This document shows positions 18,346 through 27,215 of a DNA stretch of 64,000 bases, piece by piece. Position 1 is the first letter of the stretch. Each line of letters begins with the position of its first letter. Below the pieces are notes generated by a model, which had not been told where the DNA came from, did no database searches, and was given only the letters and a program-made list of their open reading frames with translations. The position numbers were made by a program, and so were the translations under genes. The stretch spans positions 517,911 to 581,910 of the forward strand of contig NZ_CP007161.1 of the NCBI RefSeq assembly GCF_000725285.1. Direction: 5' to 3'. The DNA comes from Virgibacillus sp. SK37 (GTDB lineage Bacteria > Bacillota > Bacilli > Bacillales > Amphibacillaceae).

Positions 18346-18398
18346 ACAAACAAAAGCTCCAGCTCATTTACTAAAAAGATGCTGGAGCTTTTGTTTGT
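18346..18398. terminator. Bidirectional terminator
   Basis: Perfect 18-bp stem beginning ACAAACAAAAGCTCCAGC with a 17-base loop and T-rich on the 3' side. Confidence 0.85.
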
Positions 18399-18428
18399 AA
18401 TATAATCGTAATATATTTAACACAAAAA

Positions 18429-18454
18429 GTTTAGAATGAAGAAAAACGGGGTAG
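18429..18454 (+). promoter_or_regulatory. Sigma-B-like promoter of the glutaredoxin-like gene
   Basis: GTTTAG, 14 bases, GGGTAG. This matches 10 of 12 consensus positions (GTTTAA, GGGTAT) and has the same -35 and spacing as the promoter before rsbV at 34085. It lies 41 bases before the start codon. Confidence 0.65.
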
Positions 18455-18495
18455 TTAAAAATTAGATAATAAGTAACTAGCAGGAGGTACCAGCA

Positions 18496-18780
18496 ATGAC
18501 AGAGAAGAGTGTGCTTATTTATATTAGTGAAGACAATAAGGATTGTAAGAAATTGATGAAACAAATGGATGAATGGAAGGTGCCATATGAAGTAAGGAAT
18601 GTAACAGAGAATAGTAAGTATAAGAATGAACTTCAGGAAAAAGGGGTATATGGGACACCGGCTACGTATATCGGGAAGGAGCCAAATGCAATATTAGGCT
18701 TTCAAAAAGAAAAAATCAGAAGTTCATTAGGGCTTGCAGATACTAACTTGAATCATAGTAAAACATACTCAAGTCAATAA
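18496..18780 (+). CDS. Glutaredoxin-like protein with a single active-site Cys
   Basis: A 94-aa thioredoxin-fold protein. VLIYISEDNKDCKKLMKQMDEW corresponds to strand 1 and helix 1 of NrdH/glutaredoxin, and GVYGTPATYIG is the TP cis-proline motif. The usual CxxC is replaced by NKDC, leaving only the second Cys. The protein may act by a monothiol mechanism or be a non-catalytic relative. The ATG follows CAGGAGGTACC. The sigma-B-like promoter suggests a general stress gene, in line with a thiol-redox role (inference). Confidence 0.7.
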   Translation: MTEKSVLIYISEDNKDCKKLMKQMDEWKVPYEVRNVTENSKYKNELQEKGVYGTPATYIGKEPNAILGFQKEKIRSSLGLADTNLNHSKTYSSQ

Positions 18781-18864
18781 TTGAAATTGCCAAAAACAGA
18801 ATCACAGTAGCTGTTTGCCATGCATATCTTGCTAGTAGAAGGATTAGTAAAGAGGTGTGTTTGT

Positions 18865-19251
18865 ATGAATTATCAGATGAACTTTAGTCCATATCATCGG
18901 GTTAAGCCCCCATACGACTACCCATTCCCGCCATACACTAACACGCAGAACTCTCAATTTTATCCCCAATCGCCATACTATGGCCAGGAATTTCCACAAT
19001 CACCCTTTGACATGTATGCAAAGCCTCAGCAACCACCGAACTGGCCATCACATATGACAGGAGCTTCACCTAATATGAACAGTGCTCCAGGTATGCAGCA
19101 GGGAAATGGCTTACTGCATTACTTTCAGGATAATGAGGGACAAATGGATCTTGATAAAATGCTCTCGACGGTAGGGCAGTTGGCAAATACCTATCATCAA
19201 GTCTCCCCTATTGTGAAGCAATTTGGCAGTTTCATTAAGAATTTCAGATAA
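18865..19251 (+). CDS. YppG-like protein
   Basis: A 128-aa protein with an N-terminal half rich in Pro, Tyr, Gln and Asn (low complexity) and a C-terminal conserved block GLLHYFQDNEGQMDLDKML followed by STVGQLANTYHQVSPIVKQ. This layout matches the YppG family of Bacillaceae, some of which are spore-associated; function is not established. The start at 18865 lies behind AGAGGTG with good spacing; an upstream ATG at 18820 lacks one. Confidence in the family is moderate. Confidence 0.68.
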   Translation: MNYQMNFSPYHRVKPPYDYPFPPYTNTQNSQFYPQSPYYGQEFPQSPFDMYAKPQQPPNWPSHMTGASPNMNSAPGMQQGNGLLHYFQDNEGQMDLDKMLSTVGQLANTYHQVSPIVKQFGSFIKNFR

Positions 19252-19365
19252 AAGATATACGTACGCTATTTAGCTTTAGGAAAGTGATGGAAATGTGTAT
19301 ATAACTCATAGGAATGTTTGTTCAAGGGAATAATATAAGGTATAAAGGTTATGAGGAGAATTCGT

Positions 19366-20067
19366 ATGATTGGATGTCTCATTATTCATGGATTTACAGG
19401 AGGACCATATGAAGTTGAGCCTTTAGCAAGTTACCTCAAAGAAAATACGGATTGGCATGTGGAAGTTCCTACGCTACCAGGGCATGGAAAGAAACTAAAC
19501 CTAACAGATGCCTCACATAAAAAATGGATTAAGGCAGCGGAGGCTTCCTTTGTCCAGTTACAAGCAAAATACGCTGAAATTTATATTATCGGTTTTTCCA
19601 TGGGGGGAATGATTGCGGCCTATCTCGCGGCCAAGTATAAAGTAGAAAAACTGGTGCTGCTTGCTACAGCAGGAAAATATTTATCATTTAAACAGATTAC
19701 ATTGGATATAACGGATGTAATTGCAGATGGGTTTAAAGGGGAATTAAATAACAACAAACTATATCAGCATTATAAGAAAAAAATTGGGGCTGTCCCTCTA
19801 AAAGCAAACATTGAATTCTTAAGGCTGGTTAGGTTTACCAGACGTTTTTTAAAGAAGGTAGAGACACCTGTTTTAATTGCCCAAGGACAGCAGGATGGTA
19901 TGGTTCCGTATAAGACAGCTTATTATTTGGATAAGGAAATCACTTCTCCCCGAAAAGAGGTAGTCTTTTTTGAACGATCCCGCCATTTAATTTGCCTTGG
20001 GGAGGATAAAGACACATTAAATCAGATGGTGCATCAGTTTTTAATAAAGAATGTAAACGCAAAATGA
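19366..20067 (+). CDS. Alpha/beta-hydrolase (carboxylesterase Est30-like)
   Basis: A 233-aa serine hydrolase. IIHGFTGGPYEVEPLA forms the oxyanion-side motif, GFSMGG holds the nucleophilic Ser near residue 87, QGQQDGMVPY the Asp, and ERSRHLICLGEDKD the His. The size and order match the monoacylglycerol-lipase/Est30 carboxylesterases of Bacillus and Geobacillus. Start: the ATG at 19366 is seven bases after AGGAG; the ATG at 19351 overlaps that site. Substrate is a short or medium acyl ester by family. Confidence 0.86.
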   Translation: MIGCLIIHGFTGGPYEVEPLASYLKENTDWHVEVPTLPGHGKKLNLTDASHKKWIKAAEASFVQLQAKYAEIYIIGFSMGGMIAAYLAAKYKVEKLVLLATAGKYLSFKQITLDITDVIADGFKGELNNNKLYQHYKKKIGAVPLKANIEFLRLVRFTRRFLKKVETPVLIAQGQQDGMVPYKTAYYLDKEITSPRKEVVFFERSRHLICLGEDKDTLNQMVHQFLIKNVNAK

Positions 20068-20096
20068 GGCCGCCTTAATAAGGCAGACCTCATTTT
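20063..20096. terminator. Bidirectional terminator overlapping the esterase stop
   Basis: Stem AATGAGG/CCTCATT with an inner GCCTT/AAGGC pair, T-rich on both outer sides; serves the converging esterase and degV genes. Confidence 0.78.
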
Positions 20097-20952
20097 AGTC
20101 TTTGAAAAAGGAAATTACTAATGCTTCTTCGCCACCGTAAGTAGATATTAATGGTCCGCATTCTGTTAAATAAGCATCTTTAAAGGGATATTTCTTTCTG
20201 ATTTCTTCGAGCACGGTTTTTGCCCGGTCCTCTGCGTTACAATGTGTCATAGAGATAATTTTGTCTTCAACGTTTTTAGTGTATTCACCAATTTGTTCAA
20301 TAAATCTTCTGATGGACTTTTTATCACCACGTACCTTTTCCGTTACTTCTATATCTCCAACTTCTTCATTTGCTTTCATAAGTAATTTAATATTTAAGGT
20401 CTTGGCCAGCGTTCCTTTAACCTTATCCAGTCTACCGCCCATAACAAGGTTCTCAAGGGTTTTCAGTACGAATAAAGTAGTTGTTTGTTCTACGCGAGTT
20501 TTCATATGCTCTACAAGCTGTTCAAATGAATAGTTCTCATTAATTTTAGCATGCGCCTCACCAAGTAAAAGTGCGATTCCACATGAAGCTGTTTTTGTAT
20601 TAATTACTTCAATTATCCGTTCGGGTTCTTCTTCAAGTAACATATCTTTACCCGTAACAGCATTGTCATAAGTACTACTTAATCCTTTTGTAAGGCTTAG
20701 CATAAGAATTGGAACTGTAGGATCCACATTCTTATATGCATGATAAAAATCATGTGGGCTTGGCGCAGCTGAGCGTGGTAGTTCATGTAGTTCCTTTACT
20801 TTTTTATAAAAAGCTGAGGTATCCATCTCTACTCCACTCTTATATTGTCCATCGCTAAAATGCAAATAAAGTGGGACGACTTTTATGTCTAAATCATTAC
20901 TCAGTTTTTCAGGTATATCTGCACCACCGTCTGTCATTAATTGCACGTTCAT
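20095..20952 (-). CDS. DegV family fatty-acid binding protein
   Basis: A 285-aa EDD-fold protein of the DegV/FakB family. VQLMTDGGADIPEKL at the N-terminus, SAAPSPHDFYHAY near residue 60, LSLTKGLSSTYDNA near 90 and LENLVMGGRLDKVKG near 150 are family motifs. FakB members bind a fatty acid and present it to the kinase FakA for phosphorylation. No fakA lies nearby, which is common as several degV paralogs are scattered. ATG lies behind AAGGAAAATGGTG. Confidence 0.88.
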   Translation of the reverse strand: MNVQLMTDGGADIPEKLSNDLDIKVVPLYLHFSDGQYKSGVEMDTSAFYKKVKELHELPRSAAPSPHDFYHAYKNVDPTVPILMLSLTKGLSSTYDNAVTGKDMLLEEEPERIIEVINTKTASCGIALLLGEAHAKINENYSFEQLVEHMKTRVEQTTTLFVLKTLENLVMGGRLDKVKGTLAKTLNIKLLMKANEEVGDIEVTEKVRGDKKSIRRFIEQIGEYTKNVEDKIISMTHCNAEDRAKTVLEEIRKKYPFKDAYLTECGPLISTYGGEEALVISFFKD

Positions 20953-21019
20953 GCCATCACCATTTTCCTTTATGAATTATTTTTAGTATACCAACAATTC
21001 TAAGAAATGCACATTATTT

Positions 21020-21934
21020 TTATTGATTTTGCTCCTTCTTAGATATTGTAACTTTCGGTTTGCGGGAGGTGCTAAGTATAAATAAAAATAAGCCGAAAAT
21101 AACAACAGTTCCTCCAAGAAATTGAGCCCAGGTAATAACCTCCCCAAGGATGAAAAAGGCTAAGATGGAGGCACCTACAGGTTCAAATACAATCCCCATG
21201 GATATGGTTGAAGTGCTTAACCATTTTAATGCCCAATTAAATAGGGTATGCCCAAGAAAGGTAGGGAAGATGGCTAACGCAAGGAAAATCCACCAATGAT
21301 CAACAGGATAACCTGAAAATGAATTTTGCAATAGAACATTATAAATAATCAAAGTCAGTGAGCTGACACCATACACAACAAATGTATACGTCATTAATGA
21401 GACGTTTCTTCTGACTCTTTGTCCTAGTAAAAAGTATGCTGTAACGGTGATAGCACCCAATACCGCGAGAATGTCACCAAATAAAGCCATACCACTAATT
21501 TTAAAATCTCCCCAGCTTATGATGGCACTCCCAAATAAGGCGATAACCATACTGATTACTGCACCTGGAGAGAAACGTTCTTTAAAAAAGAAATAGGTCC
21601 CCAAAAATGCAAAAATAGGCTGTAGAGTGACAAGTACCACTGAGCTGGCAACAGAGGTATAATTTAATGATTCAAACCACAAAATAAAATGGAAGGCCAA
21701 AAACACCCCTGCAAAAATGGATGATATCCAATCTTTTTTAGAAATAAGCCTGAATTCACTTTTGTATTTAATTATAATAATTGGAGCCATTAGTAACACA
21801 GCAAACAACAATCGGTAATTAGCTATAATAGCTGCAGGTGCCTGGTCAGCCAACTTTACCAACACGGCAGACGTGGAGACAGAAAGTACTCCAATGACCA
21901 CCGCAGCGTATGGGTTAAATGGAGGGCGACGCAT
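21020..21934 (-). CDS. EamA/DMT-family transporter
   Basis: A 304-aa inner-membrane protein of the drug/metabolite transporter superfamily with ten hydrophobic segments in two EamA repeats (about residues 8-140 and 155-290). The first repeat contains ANYRLLFAVLLMAP, and the second has PVGASILAFFILGEVITWAQ, the signature Gly-Glu helix. Substrates of such carriers include amino acids and nucleotides, but none can be assigned. The start follows TAAGGAGG. The C-terminus is a short positively charged tail. Confidence 0.85.
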   Translation of the reverse strand: MRRPPFNPYAAVVIGVLSVSTSAVLVKLADQAPAAIIANYRLLFAVLLMAPIIIIKYKSEFRLISKKDWISSIFAGVFLAFHFILWFESLNYTSVASSVVLVTLQPIFAFLGTYFFFKERFSPGAVISMVIALFGSAIISWGDFKISGMALFGDILAVLGAITVTAYFLLGQRVRRNVSLMTYTFVVYGVSSLTLIIYNVLLQNSFSGYPVDHWWIFLALAIFPTFLGHTLFNWALKWLSTSTISMGIVFEPVGASILAFFILGEVITWAQFLGGTVVIFGLFLFILSTSRKPKVTISKKEQNQ

Positions 21935-22061
21935 AGAAAACCTCCTTAAAAAATTCTTCTAATCTTATCTATTCTATCATGGTAAAAGTAAAAAATCATT
22001 TTTGTAATTAGTATCCTAATAAAATGTATGATATGATGTAACATGCATGAGTTTTCGATGG

Positions 22062-22095
22062 AGGCCTCTTACCACTAATTGGTGAAGCCTTTTTT
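22062..22095 (+). terminator. Terminator-like hairpin upstream of cshA
   Basis: AGGC, TC and ACCA pair with TGGT, GA and GCCT around a 5-base loop, then six T. No gene ends just before it on the plus strand, so it may end a short RNA. Confidence 0.5.
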
Positions 22096-22187
22096 GTACT
22101 TTAGGGAAGTATAAAAATAAGTATACTTTAAACAAGAATATAGGTATATTGAGATCTAATTTACTTTATATATGTCCCATTCCCTTT

Positions 22188-22213
22188 GTTTTATTTACCG
22201 GGAAAGTGGGAAA
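22188..22213 (+). promoter_or_regulatory. Possible sigma-B-like promoter of cshA
   Basis: GTTTTA, 14 bases, GGGAAA. GTTT and GGG cores and spacing fit sigma-B; the leader from here to the GTG would be about 180 bases. Confidence 0.4.
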
Positions 22214-22401
22214 CGATATTTAAAGACTAAAGTATTGGGAAGCTAAAGGTACTTGTTTTGTTTTAAACAGGTACTCTAGCTGAACGATTTGGCCTTTTCT
22301 GCACAAAACCGGAAGAGCCGATATTTATATTTTCCTATCATATGAGAAAATTCTAAGGCCTCTAAATAAACAAATATATTTAAAAAGGAGTAGAGGAATA
22401 G

Positions 22402-23889
22402 GTGACAGCATTTAAAGAACTCGGGGTATCAGCCCCAATTATGAAAGCATTGGAAAAAATGGGATTTGAGGAAGCAACTCCGATCCAATCAGAGACAATT
22501 CCACTTGCGATGCAAGGAAATGATGTGATTGGACAAGCACAGACCGGAACTGGAAAGACAGCTGCATTCGGTATTCCAATGATTGAAAAAATTGATTCAA
22601 AGCAAAGAAAGATTCAAGGTTTGGTTGTAGCGCCGACACGTGAACTAGCTATACAGGTTGCTGAAGAAGTAAACCGTCTGGCGAAATTTAAAGGTATTAG
22701 AGCATTAGCTGTGTATGGCGGCCAGCATATGGACAGACAAATCCGCGCACTAAAAGACGGTCCGCAAATTGTTGTAGCGACTCCTGGTCGACTACTTGAC
22801 CATATGCGCAGAAAAACCATTAAAATTGATATGGTGCAAACAGCTATATTAGATGAAGCAGATGAAATGCTTAATATGGGATTCATTGATGATATCCGTG
22901 ACATTTTAAAAGGAATTCCAGAAGAAAGACAAACATTGCTATTTTCAGCAACAATGCCAAAAGAAATTCGCGATATTGCTACTAACTTGATGAAGGATCC
23001 GAAAGAGATTAAAGTTAAGGCCAAAGAGATGACTGTAGAAAATATCGATCAGTACTTTGTCGAAATCCCTGAAAAATTCAAGTTCGATACACTGAACAAT
23101 CATTTGGATATTCATTCACCTGAACTTGCCATTGTTTTTAGTAGAACGAAAAAGCGTGTAGATGAAATTACAGAAGGACTTCAGGCTAGAGGGTATCGTG
23201 CGGAAGGTATTCATGGTGATTTAACACAAGGCAAGCGTATGTCTGTGCTTAATAAATTTAAGAGTGGACGCGTTGATGTATTAGTCGCAACCGATGTGGC
23301 AGCTCGTGGTTTGGATATCTCAGGCGTTACTCACGTATATAATTTTGATATACCTCAAGACCCTGAGAGCTACGTTCACCGTATTGGTCGTACAGGTAGA
23401 GCTGGGAAAACAGGTGAAGCTATTTCCTTTATTACACCGAGAGAAATGGCGCATCTTCACTTGATAGAAAAAACAACTAAGAGTAAAATGAAGCGTCTGA
23501 TGCCTCCTACGAATAAAGATGCTCAACAAGGACAACAGCAAGTAACTGTAGACAAGCTCTTGTCAACAATTGAAAAGCAGGACTTGAAAGCTTATCATGA
23601 AACTGCCAGTGAACTATTGGAGGACAACGATTCTGTTACTGTTATAGCTGCTGCGCTAAAATTGCTTACAAAGGAACGCAGGGATACACCTGTTAAAATC
23701 TCCTCTGTAGCACCAATTAGCGTGAAAAAAGCACAAAATTCAAGAGACAACCGTCGTTCAAATAATAAACGTTTCCAAGGAAAACGTGGTCAAGGTGGAC
23801 GCAATCAAGGTGGACGCAATCAAGGTGGACGCCATCAAGGTGGAAGAAACCGTAAAGGAAATTTCCAAAAACGTAGAAACAACGACTAA
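22402..23889 (+). CDS. cshA: DEAD-box RNA helicase CshA
   Basis: ATP-dependent RNA helicase of the degradosome and cold response. The 495-aa protein has the Q motif GFEEATPIQ, motif I AQTGTGKT (about 47-54), PTRELA, DEAD (about 152-155), SAT, and the domain-2 motifs [14 protein letters not shown] and [11 protein letters not shown]. The C-terminal tail from about residue 430 is basic and contains four near-perfect GGR(N/H)QGGR-type repeats, an RGG-like RNA-binding tail. The start is GTG preceded by AGAGG. Its place before rhomboid and acpS equals B. subtilis ydbR (cshA). Confidence 0.95.
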   Translation: MTAFKELGVSAPIMKALEKMGFEEATPIQSETIPLAMQGNDVIGQAQTGTGKTAAFGIPMIEKIDSKQRKIQGLVVAPTRELAIQVAEEVNRLAKFKGIRALAVYGGQHMDRQIRALKDGPQIVVATPGRLLDHMRRKTIKIDMVQTAILDEADEMLNMGFIDDIRDILKGIPEERQTLLFSATMPKEIRDIATNLMKDPKEIKVKAKEMTVENIDQYFVEIPEKFKFDTLNNHLDIHSPELAIVFSRTKKRVDEITEGLQARGYRAEGIHGDLTQGKRMSVLNKFKSGRVDVLVATDVAARGLDISGVTHVYNFDIPQDPESYVHRIGRTGRAGKTGEAISFITPREMAHLHLIEKTTKSKMKRLMPPTNKDAQQGQQQVTVDKLLSTIEKQDLKAYHETASELLEDNDSVTVIAAALKLLTKERRDTPVKISSVAPISVKKAQNSRDNRRSNNKRFQGKRGQGGRNQGGRNQGGRHQGGRNRKGNFQKRRNND

Positions 23890-23904
23890 TTAGCAAGAAA
23901 AGAA

Positions 23905-23929
23905 AAGCTCCCCATGTGGGAGCTTTTTT
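23905..23929 (+). terminator. Terminator of cshA
   Basis: AAGCTCCC/GGGAGCTT around CATG, followed by six T. Confidence 0.92.
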
Positions 23930-24000
23930 CGTGTGGAGAAAATCTTGGGGATCTATGTTATATAAGTATTTCATTTTTACCGGGCAAAAAAACGAGCGTT

Positions 24001-24220
24001 AATGTCTATCATAAGGGTCATGACAGACATTGGGAGCGGAAAACGGTGATGGAATGTCTATCATAAGGTTCATGACAGACATTGGGAGCGGAAAACGGTG
24101 GTTGAATGTCTATCATAAGGTTCATGACGGACATTGCGAGCGGGAAACGGTGATGGAATGTCTATCATAAGAGTCATGACAGACATTGGGAGTGGAAACC
24201 GGTCGTGAATGTCTATCATA
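24001..24220. repeat. Four tandem 52-bp hairpin repeats plus a partial fifth
   Basis: Units start at 24001, 24053, 24105 and 24157 (51-52 bp each) with a 13-base partial unit at 24208. Every unit begins with an arm AATGTCTATCATAA, a GGG/GGT/GAG-like loop, and the returning arm TCATGACAGACATT (12 of 14 pairs), then a linker GGGAGCGGAAAACGGTGATGG. Units differ at only a few bases, mostly outside the arms. The array sits between converging genes. Confidence 0.93.
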
Positions 24221-24252
24221 AAAAAACCCCGTGGTTTACCATAGACCAGGGG
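24221..24252 (-). terminator. Terminator of the rhomboid gene
   Basis: On the minus strand CCCCTGGT pairs with ACCACGGGG around an 8-base loop, followed by seven T. Confidence 0.85.
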
Positions 24253-24259
24253 ATTTACT

Positions 24260-25033
24260 TTATCTTAAGAACCGGCTGAATAAGCCTAATAGCACGAGTA
24301 CTCCAAAGATAATCCAAAAGATATTTTTCTTTAGCTTTGCAGGCATGCGGCGTTTGTTCCAACGGTTTGGGTCAAATTTGATGGAGGTATCATTTGGATC
24401 ATAAACTCGCCTGTTCCGCCAAGGTGAATATGCTTTCGCTTTTGTGAGGACAAGAGGAGCGATGGCGAATCCCCCGATAAACCCAAATATATGTGCATGA
24501 ATATTTATATTGGAACGGACGAATGTCATAACAAGACCAATTACAAAGATGGTAACTACAATTTGTGAATTAGCCTGATCAATTAAATGCTTTCGAAATA
24601 CCACCATAAAAATGTAAATACCAAATAGGCCAAATATTGCTCCAGAAGCACCTACATGTGTGTACCAGAAGGAATCAGGTCCTAAAAGGTATGTTCCTAA
24701 ATCGCCTACAAACCCGGCTCCAACATATGCAAGAACGAATTTTGTCTTACCCAGCATTTGTTCCAGGGCTGGGCCGAATAGTACTAGGGAAAAAGAGTTG
24801 AATAAAGCATGCATTAGCCCTGCATGGAGGAATATAGGAGTTATTAGCCGCCACCATTCTCCTTGGTTGATTAAATAATTGCTTCCAGCGCCCCACTGAT
24901 AGATCGACTCCCCTATAGGAAGCTGGATGAAATCTATAATAAACCATAAAGCTAAATGAATAATTACCAACACTGAAACAACCGGGTAGTTGTGCATAAA
25001 TTCTTTTATACTTCTTTCATTACGTAGAAACAT
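24260..25033 (-). CDS. Rhomboid-family intramembrane serine protease
   Basis: A 257-aa polytopic protease (B. subtilis YdcA position). It has six core membrane segments; HALFNSFSLVLFGP carries the oxyanion Asn, HVGASGAIFGLFG the catalytic Ser near residue 130, and HAHIFGFIGGF the catalytic His near 183. The extended soluble tail after residue 205 is basic and ends with one more hydrophobic segment. Family members cut membrane proteins within the bilayer; the substrate here is unknown. It is transcribed convergently with cshA and divergently from acpS. Confidence 0.92.
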   Translation of the reverse strand: MFLRNERSIKEFMHNYPVVSVLVIIHLALWFIIDFIQLPIGESIYQWGAGSNYLINQGEWWRLITPIFLHAGLMHALFNSFSLVLFGPALEQMLGKTKFVLAYVGAGFVGDLGTYLLGPDSFWYTHVGASGAIFGLFGIYIFMVVFRKHLIDQANSQIVVTIFVIGLVMTFVRSNINIHAHIFGFIGGFAIAPLVLTKAKAYSPWRNRRVYDPNDTSIKFDPNRWNKRRMPAKLKKNIFWIIFGVLVLLGLFSRFLR

Positions 25034-25186
25034 GATTACCCCCGAAAAAAAGTTATTTTTACATCCAATAAAATGGGTATTAGTATTATAGTAAGAAATA
25101 TTGTATCATATGACCAATCATAGCGTACTAAAATAAATTGTGAAATGGCAATTGTTTTATGTTACTTGGGCAAAGAGGTGATCTTT

Positions 25187-25546
25187 TTGATAGAAGGTAT
25201 AGGTATTGATTTAGTTGAAATACAGCGTATTAAGGATAGTTTCCGAAAAAATGGCAGGTTCGCCCATCGGATTTTGACGGAGAACGAACAAATTCATTTT
25301 CAAAAACTACCCACGGAGAAAAGGAAAATGGAATTTCTTGCAGGGAGATTTGCTGGTAAGGAAGCATTTGCAAAAGCAACTGGGACTGGTATAGGTAAAT
25401 TAAGTTTTCAGGATATAGAAATCACTACAGATGAAAATGGGGCTCCTTATATTAAAGTGAAAGGCTATGAGGCGAAGAAAATTTTTATCTCCATCTCCCA
25501 TAGTGAAGCCTATGCAACAGCTCAAGTAATCATCGAAGCGGAATAA
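25187..25546 (+). CDS. acpS: Holo-[acyl-carrier-protein] synthase
   Basis: Transfers 4'-phosphopantetheine from CoA to a Ser on ACP, activating it for fatty-acid synthesis. The 119-aa protein has GIGIDLVEIQRI (metal-binding Asp) at the N-terminus, the FAGKEAFAKATGTGIG motif (Glu and Lys) and ISISHSEAYA-like end. The TTG at 25187, directly behind AGAGGTGATC, is the right start; an ATG at 25145 would add 14 residues not found in AcpS. It is followed by nnr at 59 bases, as in B. subtilis. Confidence 0.95.
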   Translation: MIEGIGIDLVEIQRIKDSFRKNGRFAHRILTENEQIHFQKLPTEKRKMEFLAGRFAGKEAFAKATGTGIGKLSFQDIEITTDENGAPYIKVKGYEAKKIFISISHSEAYATAQVIIEAE

Positions 25547-25605
25547 GGTCATGCATATTTAATTAGTTTGTCTCATATATTTTAGTGCGGGCAGGAGGGA
25601 ACAAA

Positions 25606-27126
25606 GTGTATATTGTCACCGCGAATGAAATGTACGATGTGGATGAATTGTCAATAAAAGAAATGAACATCGAAGGTAAGCTTTTAATGGAAAATGCCGG
25701 ACGAGCTATTGCTCAGGAAGTGGAAGGCTTAACTAGTTCTGAAGGTTTCATTTGTATTCTTGTGGGCCCTGGCAGCAATGGAGGAGATGGTTTTGTCATT
25801 GGCCGTACATTATTGAATAAGTCATATCCTGTTCAGGTTGTACAAGTTGTGCCGAATGACAAAATTACTGGAGATGCGCTTTACCACAAGAACCTTTATA
25901 TTAATTGTGGTGGTAATGTTACCTTGTTGGAAGAGACGGAAAACATTTCAACATGTTTAGATAATGCTGAAATAGTTATTGATGCAATGCTGGGAATAGG
26001 AATAAAAGGTAAGCTTCGCGAGCCGCTGGCAAGCCTTGTATCTATTCTTAACAACAAAGCATCATGTGTTGTCTCTGTCGATATACCATCCGGATTACCT
26101 GCTGATGAAGGGATTCAGGATTTTGCAGCTGTACAAGCAGCTTACACTTTTACGGTGGGTGCACCAAAAATGAGTGCTTTTTTGCAACATACGGCAGCTT
26201 ATTATGGAAAATGGGCCAATGTAGAGATTGGCTTGCCAAGGAAGGCCTTCAATGCAAGTGGCAGAGAGGTCTGGGAGCAAGACCAATTTCAGAAAACAAT
26301 GCCGCCACGACAGTTAAATGACCACAAGGGTGATCATGGTAGGGGGCTTGTCATTGGAGGAAGTTCTGAAATGCCGGGAGCATTTGCAATGACATTGAAG
26401 GCAGCATTGCGTACGGGTGCCGGGCTTATTACAGGTGCGACTTCAGAAAAAGTGAGAAGTGCGATTGCTGGACAGACACTTGAAGCGACATATCAAATTT
26501 TACCGGAAGCCAATGGAGCTTTAACGAATGAAAAGTCTATTGATTTGGCAATGTATGATGCTATAGCGATTGGCATAGGAATGGGGAGAGCTCCTCAGAC
26601 GGAATTACTTGTCAAGGCTATTGTGCATCAAGCAACGTGTCCGATAATTATTGACGGAGATGGTCTATTTCATATCAAGGATGACTTATCCGCTCTTCAG
26701 GGGAAGCAAGAGCCTGTTATAATAACACCACATCCTGGGGAAATGGCGATGCTTTTGGGAGTGTCTGTAAAGGAGTTAATGCTTAAACCATTTTATTATT
26801 CCAGAAGTTTCGCTATGGAGCATGGAGTTTATGTCATCCTTAAAGGCACTCATACCATTATAACCTCTCCTGAAGGCAGACAAGCCGTAAATACTACAGG
26901 TAACCCTGGACTCGCAAAGGGAGGTAGTGGAGATGTGCTTACTGGGATGATTCTAGCCATGATCATGCAAGACCAAACTATTTTTGAAGGTCTTTGCAAT
27001 GGTTGTTTTCTCCATGGTAAGTCGGCTGATTTAGCAGTAAACGCAAACCACACTGTACATGATTTACTTGCTACAGATGTAATTACGGGCATCCCTCAGG
27101 CATTTAAGAGCTTACTTAATAACTAA
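25606..27126 (+). CDS. nnr: Bifunctional NAD(P)H-hydrate epimerase/dehydratase
   Basis: Repairs hydrated NADH and NADPH. The 506-aa protein joins an N-terminal YjeF epimerase domain (residues 1-210; VGPGSNGGDGFVIGR, and DAMLGIGIKG) to a C-terminal ADP-dependent dehydratase (220-505; HKGDHGRGLVIGGS, ITPHPGEMAMLLG, and NPGLAKGGSGDVLTGMI carrying the nucleotide-binding Gly-rich loop and catalytic Asp). The GTG at 25606 is seven bases after CAGGAGG; the frame's earlier GTG at 25585 has no such site. It lies between acpS and the lipoprotein gene. Confidence 0.94.
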   Translation: MYIVTANEMYDVDELSIKEMNIEGKLLMENAGRAIAQEVEGLTSSEGFICILVGPGSNGGDGFVIGRTLLNKSYPVQVVQVVPNDKITGDALYHKNLYINCGGNVTLLEETENISTCLDNAEIVIDAMLGIGIKGKLREPLASLVSILNNKASCVVSVDIPSGLPADEGIQDFAAVQAAYTFTVGAPKMSAFLQHTAAYYGKWANVEIGLPRKAFNASGREVWEQDQFQKTMPPRQLNDHKGDHGRGLVIGGSSEMPGAFAMTLKAALRTGAGLITGATSEKVRSAIAGQTLEATYQILPEANGALTNEKSIDLAMYDAIAIGIGMGRAPQTELLVKAIVHQATCPIIIDGDGLFHIKDDLSALQGKQEPVIITPHPGEMAMLLGVSVKELMLKPFYYSRSFAMEHGVYVILKGTHTIITSPEGRQAVNTTGNPGLAKGGSGDVLTGMILAMIMQDQTIFEGLCNGCFLHGKSADLAVNANHTVHDLLATDVITGIPQAFKSLLNN

Positions 27127-27215
27127 AAATCTTTAGCGGAAAATTCGTCTTACGTACTTTCTACTCGCGTGATAACGTTCCCTTTGTTTTTATTTGAGAC
27201 AAGGGAGACATGACT

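Larger units (their letters stand above)
21935..22401 (+). promoter_or_regulatory. Long structured leader of cshA
   Basis: 467 bases without a gene. It holds, in order, a terminator-like hairpin (22062-22095) with TATGAT-like boxes before it, a sigma-B-like promoter (22188-22213), a large imperfect hairpin formed by AGCTAAAGGTACTTGTTT and AAACAGGTACTCTAGCT (about 22241-22281) and a weaker GGCC-rich stem near 22290. Long structured leaders are common on cold-induced RNA helicase genes; the function here is inference. Confidence 0.5.

Noticed and set aside
24001..24220. CRISPR-like appearance of the tandem units
   Set aside because: The whole 52-bp unit repeats; there are no unique spacers and no cas genes nearby.
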